Source: Acidimicrobiaceae bacterium (GTDB taxonomy: Bacteria; Actinomycetota; Acidimicrobiia; Acidimicrobiales; RAAP-2). From it: a DNA stretch of 64,000 bases. Every line of letters begins with the position of its first letter. Position 1 is the first letter of the stretch. The stretch is from contig PMFN01000013.1 of assembly GCA_003155135.1 (NCBI GenBank), positions 124,001 to 188,000 of the forward strand, read 5' to 3'. The position numbers and the translations under genes are program-made. Shown here piece after piece: positions 1 through 9,600 of this stretch. Under the pieces are notes generated by a model. The model made no database searches. It was given only the letters and a program-made list of their open reading frames with translations, and was not told where the DNA came from.

Positions 1-537
1 CTGGCTCGGGTCGGTCTTGACGGCCAGCACCACCAGGTCGGCGTTGATGCCGTTGGTGATGAAGGTCTTCTGGCCGTTCACCACGAACTCGTCGCCGTCG
101 CGCAGTGCGGTGGTGGCCATCGAGGCCAGATCGGAGCCGATGGATGGCTCGGTCATGCCGATGGCGGTGATGAGCTCGCCCGACGCGATGCCCGGCAGCC
201 ACCGTTGCTTCTGCTCGTCGGTGCAGTAGCTCAAGAAGTACGGCACGCAGATGTCGTTGTGCAACGTGAGGCCGAGACCCGAGGCACCGACACCGGCCGC
301 CTGGATCTCCTCGTCGATGATCTGGTGGTACCGGAAGTCGGCCACCCCGCCGCCGCCGTACTCCGTCGGGATGTCCATGCCGATGTAGCCCTGGGCCCCG
401 GCGCTGGCGAAGACCTCGCGCGGCACGATGCCGTCGGCGTTCCACTTCTCGTGATTCGGGACGATCTCCTTCGCCAGCCAGCGGGAGAAGCTGTCGCGGA
501 ACTGCTCGTGTTCGTCGTCGAAGAGTGTGCGTTCCAT
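1..537 (-). CDS. Acyl-CoA dehydrogenase, N-terminal part (runs off the window)
   Basis: FAD enzyme that introduces the alpha-beta double bond in acyl-CoA thioesters. The frame is open for 179 codons from the ATG at 537 to base 1, so the C-terminal half lies outside the window. The visible part carries the family signature MTEPSIGSDL followed by a typical KTFITNG segment, and an N-terminal helical domain with FRDSFSRWLAKEIVPNHEKW. A modest ribosome site (gagga) precedes the ATG. It is divergent from the LLM oxidoreductase gene at 744, so the 200-bp gap should hold promoters for both. Substrate length cannot be judged from this part. Confidence 0.93.
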   Translation of the reverse strand, partial: MERTLFDDEHEQFRDSFSRWLAKEIVPNHEKWNADGIVPREVFASAGAQGYIGMDIPTEYGGGGVADFRYHQIIDEEIQAAGVGASGLGLTLHNDICVPYFLSYCTDEQKQRWLPGIASGELITAIGMTEPSIGSDLASMATTALRDGDEFVVNGQKTFITNGINADLVVLAVKTDPSQ

Positions 538-743
538 GTGTCCTCGATGGTCCTTCCTCGATCGGGCGGTGCCCAGGTGCTTTCTCGCAACCGGTACACC
601 TCCCCTGATTGTGCCGCGTCAGCGGGGGCGGGCGCACCTTTGGGCTGCCTCGGGCGCCACCGCAGGGGGGTCGAGCGAGTACGGTCAGGCTGGGATTGTC
701 GAGGACCCGGCTCGCCTGCGGGCCAAAGGGACGGGGGAGAACC

Positions 744-1793
744 ATGAAGATCAGCACCATGCTCAGCTATGCCGGCGGCTTCCGGGAGTCGGCGGCCCAG
801 GTGGCCGAGTTCGAGAAGGCGGGCCTCGACCTGGTGTGGGTCGCCGAGGCCTACGGCCTCGACGGCCCGAGCCTCATGGGCTATCTCGCCGCCCTCACCG
901 AGACGGTCGAGATCGGGTCGGCCATCCTGCCCATCTACACCCGCACCCCGACCCTCCTCGCCATGACCGCGGCCGGCATCGACGCGCTCTCCGAGGGCCG
1001 GTTCCATCTCGGCCTCGGCGCGTCGGGCCCCCAGGTCATCGAGGGTTGGCACGGCGTGCCCTACACCGCCCCTCTCGGGCGGACGAGGGAGATCGTCGAG
1101 ATCTGCCGGAAGGTCTGGGCACGCGAGGCGCCGCTCACCCACGATGGCTCGATCTTCACGCTGCCCCTCCCTCCCGACCAGGGCACCGGCCTCGGCAAGG
1201 CGCTCAAGATCATCGGCCGGCCGGTGCGCAGCGAGATCCCGATCTGGCTCGCGTCGCTCGGTGAGAAGAACGTGGCCCTCACCGCCGAGATCGCGAACGG
1301 CTGGATCCCCATGCTCTTCATTCCCGAGAAGGTGAAGAACGTGTGGGGCGGTGCCCTCGACGCGGGGATGGCCAAGCGCGACCCGGCGCTCGGTCCCCTC
1401 CAGATCACCGCGGGCGGCCTCCTCGCCATCGGGGACGGCGACGACGTGAAGGCCGTGCGCGACCTGTCCCGGGCGCACTTCGCGCTCTACATCGGCGGCA
1501 TGGGGGCCAAGGGCCGCAACTTCTACAACGACGTGGCGCGCCGCAGCGGCTTCGAAGAGGCTGCCGCCACCATCCAGGACCTCTACCTCGACGGCAAGAA
1601 GAAGGAGGCCGAGGCGGCCGTCCCCGACGAGCTGCTCGAGTTGACCACGCTGTGCGGCCCCGAGTCCTACGTCGCCGAGCGCATCGCCGCCTTCGCCGAG
1701 GCGGGGGTCACCCATCTCCAGGTCATCCCGGTGCCGACCGGCGGCCAGCGACCGGTCGACCTGATCGAGAAGGTCAAGCAACTCGCGGGCTGA
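744..1793 (+). CDS. LLM-class F420-dependent oxidoreductase
   Basis: Bacterial luciferase-like TIM-barrel oxidoreductase of 349 residues, the usual size for F420-dependent members of this family in actinobacteria. It starts MKISTMLSYAGGF and shows the family pattern of an N-terminal beta strand, a LVWVAEAYG segment, a HLGLGASGPQVIEGWHG loop and a substrate-gating C-terminal region. The ATG at 744 is chosen because a gggggaga ribosome site lies just upstream; an in-frame upstream ATG at 609 has none. Use of F420 rather than FMN is inferred from the family. It lies 66 bp ahead of the thiolase gene and probably shares its transcript. Substrate unknown; lipid or steroid intermediates fit the neighbourhood. 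Confidence 0.88.
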   Translation: MKISTMLSYAGGFRESAAQVAEFEKAGLDLVWVAEAYGLDGPSLMGYLAALTETVEIGSAILPIYTRTPTLLAMTAAGIDALSEGRFHLGLGASGPQVIEGWHGVPYTAPLGRTREIVEICRKVWAREAPLTHDGSIFTLPLPPDQGTGLGKALKIIGRPVRSEIPIWLASLGEKNVALTAEIANGWIPMLFIPEKVKNVWGGALDAGMAKRDPALGPLQITAGGLLAIGDGDDVKAVRDLSRAHFALYIGGMGAKGRNFYNDVARRSGFEEAAATIQDLYLDGKKKEAEAAVPDELLELTTLCGPESYVAERIAAFAEAGVTHLQVIPVPTGGQRPVDLIEKVKQLAG

Positions 1794-1859
1794 AGCGGGG
1801 ACCGGGCCGCCCCGATGGCGTGTCCCACCGCAGCACCGACCGCAGTACGAGAGGACGCC

Positions 1860-3011
1860 ATGGCTGAGGCCTACATCATCGACACGCTCCGCACCCCCGT
1901 CGGCCGCCGAAACGGCGGACTGTCCCATGTGCACCCGATCGACCTCGGCGCCTTCCCCCTGCGTGCGCTCATGGCGAGAAACGACGTCGACCCCGAGGCG
2001 GTCGACGACGTGATCTTCGGCTGCGTCGACACCATCGGACCCCAGGCGGGCGACATCGCACGCAACGCGTGGCTGGCCGCCGGCCTGCCCGAGAGCGTGC
2101 CGGGGACGACGGTCGACCGCCAGTGCGGCTCCTCCCAGCAGGCGGTGCACTTCGCAGCCCAGGCGGTGATGAGCGGCACGGCGGACCTCATCGTGGCTGG
2201 GGGGACCCAGTCCATGAGCAGGCTGCCGATCTCCTCGTCGATGACCGCCGGCGAGGCTTACGGCTTCACCGACGTGCTGTCGGGATCGACCGGCTGGACG
2301 CAGCGCTACGGCGACGAGGAGGTGAACCAGTTCCGCGGTGCCGACCTCATCGCCGAGCGCTGGGACATCAGCCGCGAGGACATGGAGGCGTTCGCCCTCG
2401 AGAGCCACCGCCGCGCCGCCCGAGCCATCGACGAGGGGCGCTTCAGCGCCGAGATCGTCGCCTTCGAGGGCGTCGAGCACGACGAGGGGGTGCGGCGTGA
2501 CACCAGCCTCGAGCGCATGGCCCAGCTGCCGACGCTCCGTGAGGGAGGGCGGATCACCGCCGCGGTCTCGAGCCAGATCAGTGACGCGTCGTGCACCATG
2601 CTCATCGCCGGCGAGGAGGCGGTGCGCACCCACGGGCTCACCCCCCGGGCGCGCATCCACCACCTGAGCGTGCGAGGTGACGACCCGGTCTTCATGCTGA
2701 GCGCCCCCATCCCGGCGACGGCGCACGCCTTGAAGAAGGCGTCGCTGTCCATTGCGGACATCGACGTGGTCGAGATCAACGAGGCGTTCGCCTCGGTGGT
2801 GCTCGCCTGGCAGAAGGAGACCGGTGCGGACCCGTCGCGGGTGAACGTGAACGGTGGGGCCATCGCCCTCGGCCACCCTCTCGGGGCGACGGGCGTGCGC
2901 CTCATGACGACGCTCCTCTCTGAACTCGAGCGCACCGGCGGTCGCTACGGCCTCCAGACGATGTGCGAGGGTGGCGGCCAGGCCAACGTCACCATCATCG
3001 AGCGCCTCTGA
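1860..3011 (+). CDS. Thiolase family protein (acetyl-CoA C-acyltransferase)
   Basis: 383-residue thiolase that would cleave 3-ketoacyl-CoA to acetyl-CoA and a shortened acyl-CoA, the last step of beta-oxidation. The nucleophilic cysteine is in VDRQCGSSQQ (Cys89), the GHP motif with the catalytic histidine is in ALGHPLGATG, and the second catalytic cysteine is in MCEGGGQANV near the C terminus. The start at 1860 follows gagaggacgcc. All three catalytic elements are present, so it should be active. It follows the LLM oxidoreductase gene and is followed directly by terminator-like hairpins. Whether it acts on steroid side chains or ordinary fatty acids cannot be told from sequence. Confidence 0.93.
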   Translation: MAEAYIIDTLRTPVGRRNGGLSHVHPIDLGAFPLRALMARNDVDPEAVDDVIFGCVDTIGPQAGDIARNAWLAAGLPESVPGTTVDRQCGSSQQAVHFAAQAVMSGTADLIVAGGTQSMSRLPISSSMTAGEAYGFTDVLSGSTGWTQRYGDEEVNQFRGADLIAERWDISREDMEAFALESHRRAARAIDEGRFSAEIVAFEGVEHDEGVRRDTSLERMAQLPTLREGGRITAAVSSQISDASCTMLIAGEEAVRTHGLTPRARIHHLSVRGDDPVFMLSAPIPATAHALKKASLSIADIDVVEINEAFASVVLAWQKETGADPSRVNVNGGAIALGHPLGATGVRLMTTLLSELERTGGRYGLQTMCEGGGQANVTIIERL

Positions 3012-3012
3012 G

Positions 3013-3065
3013 CACTCGGGCCCGAGTGGTGCTGGGGTCGCCCACGGCCGGCCTTACTGGGCGAC
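3013..3065 (+). terminator. Tandem hairpins after thiolase gene
   Basis: A 16-bp perfect palindrome (CACTCGGG/CCCGAGTG) begins two bases after the thiolase stop, followed by a second stem GTCGCCC/GGGCGAC (3037-3043 with 3059-3065). No U tract follows, which is common for terminators in GC-rich actinobacteria. The base composition drops immediately downstream, so this may also mark the edge of an acquired segment. Confidence 0.5.
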
Positions 3066-3198
3066 GATCCAGATTCCGATCGTCAAGAGATGCCCACTTC
3101 CTGCTCGCTGTCTATGGCCTTCACTACGAGGAGCCCGCCTCCGCCGCGCACCCCGCTGAATGGCCCCTCCACGCGGGTGATCCAAAGAGCACAGGTCG

Positions 3199-3531
3199 TT
3201 GGGGCCATGTCATGATCTGGACGGACCACTCTGGTCCACTGTCTGGGAAGCCGATGAGGTGAGACCAACGACACGCCCGCTGATGAGGACGCGCTCGATC
3301 TCGTGGAGTCGATCCCGTGACGTCGATGCGCACGGCACTGTCGTGGTCGACGATGTGCTTGCAGCAGTGGACGGCGACGGCAACGTGATCGCTACCGACG
3401 AGACCATTCGAGTGGTGAAGCCCGAAGGCGACGTCGTCGGCGATGCGACACGGCCAGTACTGGGTGACGACGGTGAGCTGCGTGCTTTTGAAAAGGACGT
3501 GACGGTCCTTGTGACCGACGACAAGGATTGA
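3199..3531 (+). CDS. Possible small acidic protein, start unclear and perhaps frameshifted
   Basis: The last 70 codons before the stop at 3531 translate to an acidic, strand-like sequence (for example DGDGNVIATDETIRVV and GDVVGDATRPVLGDDGELRAF) that looks protein-like rather than random. The N-terminal part of this frame is arginine-rich and implausible, whereas a neighbouring frame just before it reads NDTPADEDALDLVESIP and then stops; a single frameshift would join the two. The stop lies 18 bp before the DMT transporter ATG. I do not recognise the family. This is either a small gene disrupted near position 3315 or chance; the 3012-3198 stretch shows no other gene. Confidence 0.28.
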   Translation: MGPCHDLDGPLWSTVWEADEVRPTTRPLMRTRSISWSRSRDVDAHGTVVVDDVLAAVDGDGNVIATDETIRVVKPEGDVVGDATRPVLGDDGELRAFEKDVTVLVTDDKD

Positions 3532-3549
3532 TCCGAAAGGCGCCACTGA

Positions 3550-4446
3550 ATGAGCGCTCTCTACGCCCTGCTGGCCGCGCTCTCGAATGCGGCGAATGTC
3601 ATCACCCAGCACATCGCCAGCACCAGCGACCCCGCCGGGTCTTCGGGTTGGCGGCTCGTCGTCTACCTGTTCCGCAACCCTCTTTGGCTGTTTGGGTGGA
3701 TCGCGCTCGTCGGTGCTTTCGTGTTCCAGGCACTCGCCCTCAGTCACGGCCAGCTCTCGGTGGTCCAGACGCTGATGGTCACCGAGTTGGTCTTCGGACT
3801 GCTAATTCGCAAGGTGTGGATCCATCAGTCCATCCGACCCGTTGCCTGGGCTTCGGCAGTGCTCACGTGCGTTGGCATCGGCGTGTTCGTCGCCATGGCC
3901 GAGCCACAAGGTGGCAATCCGACACCTTCGTCGCACGCGTGGGCGTCGGCATTGGCGGTGTTCGGTGGTGCGGCGGCCATCTTGACCCTCCTGGCCCTGC
4001 GCGGCTCCCCGGTTCGTCGTGCAGCGCTCTTCGCTGCCGCGGCCGGAACGGTGTGGGCACTTGAGGCCACGTTCATCAAGAGCACCGCTGCCACGTTCAA
4101 TCAGTACGGACTCGTGGGCATGTTGGCGCGCTGGCCCGTCTACGCCGTGGCTGTAGGTGGACTCGTCGGAACGCTGCTCGTCCAAGCTGCGTTGCACGTT
4201 GGCCCGCTTCGAGTGTCCCAACCACTGTTGGTCATCGTGGACCCGATTGTCAGCATCGTCTTGAGCGTCCGACTCTTCGAGGAGCATTTCACGCAAGATG
4301 TCACAGCGCTTGCCATCGCGGCGGTGGCCTTCTTCGCCATGTGCGCCGGCGTCGTGATTCTGACGCAGACGTCACCCGAATCGATGCGAGCTGGCGGGGG
4401 TCGGGGTCCCGAGCAGGCCCGTGCCGGTGCGCCGCCCGAGCAATAG
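3550..4446 (+). CDS. DMT-superfamily transporter (EamA-like), copy 1
   Basis: 298-residue integral membrane protein with about nine or ten hydrophobic segments and two internally similar halves, as in the drug/metabolite transporter superfamily. It begins MSALYALLAALSNAANV and the second half contains PLLVIVDPIVSIVLSVRLF, matching the family's conserved second EamA repeat. A gaaagg site precedes the ATG. Codon use is visibly less GC-biased than in the neighbours (many gtt, cat, caa codons), which suggests later acquisition. A paralogue sits at 13118-14011. It faces the FadD3-like ligase gene tail to tail with a 24-bp gap. Cargo unknown. Confidence 0.85.
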   Translation: MSALYALLAALSNAANVITQHIASTSDPAGSSGWRLVVYLFRNPLWLFGWIALVGAFVFQALALSHGQLSVVQTLMVTELVFGLLIRKVWIHQSIRPVAWASAVLTCVGIGVFVAMAEPQGGNPTPSSHAWASALAVFGGAAAILTLLALRGSPVRRAALFAAAAGTVWALEATFIKSTAATFNQYGLVGMLARWPVYAVAVGGLVGTLLVQAALHVGPLRVSQPLLVIVDPIVSIVLSVRLFEEHFTQDVTALAIAAVAFFAMCAGVVILTQTSPESMRAGGGRGPEQARAGAPPEQ

Positions 4447-4470
4447 TCGGCGCCGGCAGCACGTCGCTCG

Positions 4471-6057
4471 TCAGTCCGTCCCGAGCGCCGTCTTGCGGAG
4501 CTCGAATTTCAGCACCTTGCCGCTGGCGTTGCGCGGCAGGTCCTCCACCAGGTGGAAATGGCGTGGCACCTTGTAGTTGGCCATGCGTTGGCGGCACCAG
4601 GGAGCGAGGGACCCGGCATCGAGGTCCGCACCGCGGCGGGCCACGACGTACGCGGCGCCGACCTCGCCCAGCCGCTCGTCGGGCACGCCCACGACGGCGA
4701 CCGCGGCGATGCCGGGGTGGCCCGACAGGATGGACTCGATCTCGGCCGGGTAGGCGTTGAAGCCACCCACGATGAACATGTCCTTCAGGCGGTCGGTGAG
4801 CGCCAGGTTGCCGGCGCCGTCCAGGGTGCCGACGTCGCCGGTGTGCAGCCAGCCCTCCTCATCGACCACCTCGGCGGTGGCTGCCGGGTCGCCGATGTAG
4901 CCAGCCATGACGACGTAGCCCCGGATCAGGACCTCGCCCGGTGCACCGGCGGGGAGCGACGCGCCGTCGGCGTCGACGATGCGCACCTCCACCCCGTCGA
5001 TGGGCCGTCCGGCGGTGGTCGCGATCGTCTCGGGGTCGTCGGTGCTGCGGCACATGGTGGCGATCCCGGTGCTCTCGGTCAAGCCGTAGCCGGTGACCAC
5101 CGAGGTGAAGCCGAGCTCGGTGCGCATGCGCCGGATCAGCTCCACGGGGACGACGGCGCCACCGGTCACCGCCAGGCGGAGCGTCGAGGGCTCCCCGCTG
5201 CCCGCGCCGCCCTCGAGCATGGTTTGGTAGATGGCGGGGGGACCGGGGAGTGCGCTGATGCGCTCCTCTCTCACCCGGCGCAGCACGGCGGGCACGTCGA
5301 AGACCGCCTGGGGCAGCATGGTCGCTCCCTTCAGCAGGCAGGCCAGGATGCCCGCTTTCAGGCCGAAGGCGTGGAAGAACGGGTTCACGATGAGGTAGCG
5401 GTCCCCGGCGGTCAGCCCCACCACGTCGGCCCACGAGCGGTAGGCGCGCACGGACGCGCCGTGAGTGAGCATCGCCCCCTTGGGCGGCCCCGTCGTCCCG
5501 GAGGTGAACAGGATGTCGCTCACGTCGTCCGCGCCGAGCGCGGCGAGACGCGCCGAGACGACGCCGTCGTCGACCGACTCCGCTCGCCGGAGGAACTCCT
5601 CCCAGTCGGTTGCGCCTGGTGCGCTGCCCCGCAGGAGCACGACCTCGGTGAGGGCGGGGAGCGGTCCGGCGTCGGCCAAGAGCGAGAGGAAGTTGGTGTC
5701 GAGGAAACCGGCCACGGTGAACGCGAGGCGCGCCCCCGACGTCCGCAGGATGTGGCCCGCTTCGCCCCCCTTGAAGCGGGTGTTCATGGTCACCACCACT
5801 GCGCCGCAGTGGTAGGCACCGAGCGCGGCGAGCACCCACTCGGCGATGTTGGGCGCCCAGATGGCGATGCGCTCGCCGGGCTCGATCCCCGACGCCACCA
5901 GTGCGCCGGCGACGCGGCGGGCCTCGGTGGCCAGCTCGGCGAAGTCGAGGCGGGTATCGCCGTCGACGAGCGCCTCACGCCTGGCGAAGCGCGCCGCTGC
6001 CGAGACCACTGCGGCGGCGATGGTCGTCGGTGCCGCCGGGGTGCCGCCTTCGCTCAT
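4471..6057 (-). CDS. Acyl-CoA synthetase, FadD3-like
   Basis: 528-residue ANL-superfamily enzyme that activates a carboxylic acid through an acyl-adenylate and transfers it to CoA. The P-loop-like motif is LFTSGTTGPPKGAM, the A5 region is GYGLTES, A7 is GWLHTGD, and the C-terminal catalytic lysine is in NASGKVLKFE. The segment NPFFHAFGLKAGILACLLKG resembles FadD3, the ligase for the steroid C/D-ring acid HIP, so this is a candidate steroid-ring ligase; that assignment is an inference from family memory. The ATG at 6057 is preceded by an excellent aggagg site. It is divergent from the MarR gene at 6155, the likely regulator. Confidence 0.9.
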   Translation of the reverse strand: MSEGGTPAAPTTIAAAVVSAAARFARREALVDGDTRLDFAELATEARRVAGALVASGIEPGERIAIWAPNIAEWVLAALGAYHCGAVVVTMNTRFKGGEAGHILRTSGARLAFTVAGFLDTNFLSLLADAGPLPALTEVVLLRGSAPGATDWEEFLRRAESVDDGVVSARLAALGADDVSDILFTSGTTGPPKGAMLTHGASVRAYRSWADVVGLTAGDRYLIVNPFFHAFGLKAGILACLLKGATMLPQAVFDVPAVLRRVREERISALPGPPAIYQTMLEGGAGSGEPSTLRLAVTGGAVVPVELIRRMRTELGFTSVVTGYGLTESTGIATMCRSTDDPETIATTAGRPIDGVEVRIVDADGASLPAGAPGEVLIRGYVVMAGYIGDPAATAEVVDEEGWLHTGDVGTLDGAGNLALTDRLKDMFIVGGFNAYPAEIESILSGHPGIAAVAVVGVPDERLGEVGAAYVVARRGADLDAGSLAPWCRQRMANYKVPRHFHLVEDLPRNASGKVLKFELRKTALGTD

Positions 6058-6142
6058 CGTTCCTCCTGGTGCTTGCGGGCCGCGCCACACTACCGACGGA
6101 TGCCTCACCACCCGGGTCTCACGGCGCGAGGCGGGGGACTCG

Positions 6143-6148
6143 TAGGAT
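6143..6148 (+). promoter_or_regulatory. -10 element TAGGAT for leaderless marR
   Basis: TAGGAT lies exactly 6 bp before the ATG at 6155 and no ribosome site is present, so transcription should begin at the start codon. The same spacing recurs at several other genes in the window. Confidence 0.5.
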
Positions 6149-6154
6149 CGCCCC

Positions 6155-6673
6155 ATGTCCATGGGCCGGCCGCTCGACTTCGACCCGCTGGCAGAAGCCC
6201 AGCGGCAGTGGCTCGAGCACGGCTGGGGCCAGCCCGTCCGCATGACTGCCGCCACCGCGCTCATGCGCGCCCAGCAGATCGTGCTCCAGCGAGTGGATGC
6301 CGCCCTCCGGCCGCTCGGCCTCACCTTCGCCCGCTACGAGGCGCTCACCCTCTTGCACTTCTCCCGGCGCGGATCGCTCCCGCTCGGCAAGATGGGTGCG
6401 CGGCTCATGGTCCACCCGGCGAGCGTGACCAACGCCGTCGACCGCCTCGAGGCCGAGGGGCTCGTGCGGCGCATTCCGCACCCGACCGACCGGCGCGCCA
6501 CCCTCGCCGAGATCACCGAGAAGGGCCGCTCGCTGGTGGCGAAGGCCACCGAGGCCCTGGTCGCCATCGAGTTCGGGCTGGCCGAGTTCACCGAGCCCGA
6601 GGCCGGCGAGGTGGCCTCGCTCATCACTGCACTGCGGGCGCGTGCGGGTGATTACACCGCGCCGGGTGATTGA
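6155..6673 (+). CDS. MarR-family transcriptional regulator
   Basis: 172-residue winged-helix protein. The DNA-binding region reads LGKMGARLMVHPASVTNAVDRLEAEGLVRR followed by the wing HPTDRRATLAEITEKG, which is diagnostic for MarR. The N-terminal dimerisation helices include LTFARYEALTLLHF. It is transcribed away from the FadD3-like ligase gene across a 97-bp gap and ends 3 bp before the stop of icmF on the other strand. It probably senses an acyl-CoA or free acid and controls the ligase; the ligand is unknown. It appears leaderless, because TAGGAT lies 6 bp before the ATG. A second in-frame ATG lies two codons downstream. Confidence 0.9.
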   Translation: MSMGRPLDFDPLAEAQRQWLEHGWGQPVRMTAATALMRAQQIVLQRVDAALRPLGLTFARYEALTLLHFSRRGSLPLGKMGARLMVHPASVTNAVDRLEAEGLVRRIPHPTDRRATLAEITEKGRSLVAKATEALVAIEFGLAEFTEPEAGEVASLITALRARAGDYTAPGD

Positions 6674-6676
6674 GGC

Positions 6677-9600
6677 TCAGACGTTGCGCCGGTAGGAGCC
6701 GCCCACCTCGAAGAGAGTCTGGGTGATCTGCCCGAGTGAGGCGTGGCGCACCGTCGACATCAGGGCCTCGAAGACGTTGCCCCCCTCGAGGCAGACGCGG
6801 CGCAGCTCGTCGAGGGCGCCCGGGCACTCGGCGGCGTGGCGGGCGTGGAAGTCGGCGAGTCGGCGGAGCTGGCCCTCCTTCTCCTCCTCGGTGGCACGGG
6901 CCAGCTCCATGGGCTGGTGGTGCTCGGGGGGTGCGGGGTTCACGAAGGTGTTCACCCCGACGATGGGCAGCGTGCCGTCGTGCTTCTTCTCCTCGTAGAG
7001 CATCGAGTCGTCCTGGATCCGGCCCCGCTGGTAGCCCGTCTCCATGGCCCCGAGCACGCCGCCGCGCTCGGAGAGCCGCTCGAACTCGGCGAGCACCGCC
7101 TCTTCGACGAGGTCGGTGAGCTCGTCGACGATGAAGCTGCCCTGGAGCGGGTTCTCGTTCGTCGAGAGCCCCCATTCCCGGTTGATGACGAGCTGGATGG
7201 CGAGGGCCCGGCGCACCGACTCGTCGGTGGGCGTGGTGACCGCCTCGTCGTAGGCGTTGGTGTGGAGGCTGTTGGCGTTGTCGTAGCTGGCGCACAGGGC
7301 CTGGAGGGTGGTGCGGATGTCGTTGAAGGCCATCTCCTGAGCGTGCAAGGAGCGCCCTGAGGTCTGGACGTGGTACTTGAGCTTCTGGGCTCGCTCGGAG
7401 GCGCCGTAGCGCTCGCGCATCGCCACGGCCCAGATGCGGCGGGCCACCCGGCCGATCACCGTGTACTCGGGGTCCATGCCGTTCGAGAAGAAGAAGGAGA
7501 AGTTGGGCGCGAAGTCGTCGACGGCCATCCCGCGTGCCAGGTACGCCTCCACATAGGTGAACCCGTTGGCGAGGGTGAACGCCAGCTGCGTGAGGGGGTT
7601 CGCGCCGGCCTCGGCGATGTGGTAGCCCGACACCGAGACCGAGTAGAAGCTCTTGATGGCGTGGTCGATGAAGTACTGCTGGACATCGGCCATCACGCCG
7701 AGGGAGAACTCGGTCGAGAAGATGCAGGTGTTCTGGCCCTGATCCTCCTTCAAGATGTCGGCCTGGACCGTGCCGCGCACCACAGAGAGCACTTGGGCGC
7801 CGATGGCCGCGGCCTCCTCGGCGGAGGGCTCGCCGTGCCCGGCGCGGTGGCGCCCGAGCTGCTGGTCGATGGCCGCGTTCAGGTACATGGCGAGGATCGC
7901 CGGCGCCGGCCCGTTGATGGTCATCGACACCGAGGTGGCCGGGTCGCACAGGTCGAAGCCGTCGAAGAGGTCGCGCATGTCGTCGAGGGTGGCGATCGAG
8001 ACCCCTGAGGTGCCGATCTTGCCGTAGATGTCGGGGCGCTCCTCTGGGTCGAACCCGTAGAGGGTGACCGAGTCGAAGGCGGTCGACAGCCGGGTGGCCG
8101 GCTGCCCGGAGGCGAGGAGGTGGAAGCGGCGGTTGGTCCGCATCGGGTCACCTTCGCCGGCGAACATGCGCGCCGGGTCCTCGTTCTCGCGCTTGTTGGG
8201 GAACACCCCGGCCGTGAAGGGGAAGTGCCCGGGCAGGTGCTCCTTGCGAAGGAAGCGCACGAGGTCGCCGTCGCCGGTCAGCCTCGGGACCGCGACCTTG
8301 ACGACGTCGGTGCCCGACAGCGAGGTGCGCACGCCGCTCTGGCCGGCGGCGATGGCCGGCCACTCGTCGAGCAGCCGGCGCCCCTCGTTGCCGAGCTCGT
8401 CCTCGGCTGCTGAGGCCAGCGGCGCGAGCTCACCTGCCCCGAGCCCGCGGCCCTCGGCCATGGCCGCCACCTCGCGCACCGCCTGGCGACGCTGCGCCGC
8501 TGTGGCCATCCGCTCGGTCTCGGCGCGGTAGCGCCGGAGCACCTCGGCGATGTCGGCCAGGTAGTCGCGCCGTGAGCCCGGCACGATGGCGGCCGTCGCG
8601 CTCGAGACGGTCCCCTCGCCGATCGCCAGCGTGCCGCCGCCGACGGCCAGCCCCTTGTCCGCCAGGCGGGAGCGCAGTTCGCCGTAGAGGGCCGTCGTGC
8701 CGTCGTCGTTGAAGCGCGAGGCAATGGTGCCGAAGACCGGGACCCGGCCCCCGTGGCCCCCGTGGTCGCGGGCCCACTGGCGCCGGACCGAGCGCAGCGC
8801 GTCGTCGGCGAACTGGCGGTCGAACTTGTTGATCGCCACCACGTCGGCGAGATCGAGCATGTCGATCTTCTCCAGCTGGGAGGAGGCGCCGAATTCGGGC
8901 GTCATCACGTACATGGCGACGTCGGCGACCTCGACGATGGCGGCGTCGCCCTGGCCGATGCCCGGGGTCTCGATGATGACGACGTCGAAGCCCGCTGCCC
9001 GACACGCGGCGATGACCGACGGCAGGGGAGGGGGGACCTCCGACGCGGAGCCGCGCGTGGCCAGGGAGCGGAAGAAGATCTGGTCGCCGCCGATGGCGTT
9101 CATGCGGATCCGGTCGCCGAGCAGCGCGCCGCCGCCCCGGCGCCGGGTCGGGTCGATGGCGAGGACGGCGATGCGCAGCTTGTCCTCCTGGTCGAGCCGG
9201 AACCGGCGCACCAGTTCGTCGGTGAGCGACGACTTGCCCGAGCCGCCGGTGCCGGTGATGCCGAGGACCGGCGCCGGGTTGCGCGCCGCTGCGGCCTCGA
9301 GCTGGGCGAGGAGTCCCTCGGGCACGGCCGCCGCCTCGAGGCCGGTGATGAAGCGGGCGAGCGCGAGCTGATCGCCGGCGAGCAGGCCGTCGATGGCGTC
9401 GGGGAGCGCGGCAGCGAGGTCGGTGTCGCTCTCGGCGAGAATGAGGTTGACCATGTGCTCGAGGCCGAGCTGCTGGCCGTCGGCGGGCGAGAAGATGCGC
9501 GCCACGCCGCGCCGGTGGAGCTCCTCGATCTCCTCGGCCACGATCACCCCGCCCCCCCCGCCGTAGACGCGCACGTCGCCGCGCCCCCGGGCGCGCAGGC

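Noticed and set aside
231..2876. 881-codon open frame on the minus strand across the LLM and thiolase genes
   Set aside because: Shadow of the two plus-strand genes, with low-complexity G/R/A-rich translation and no motif.
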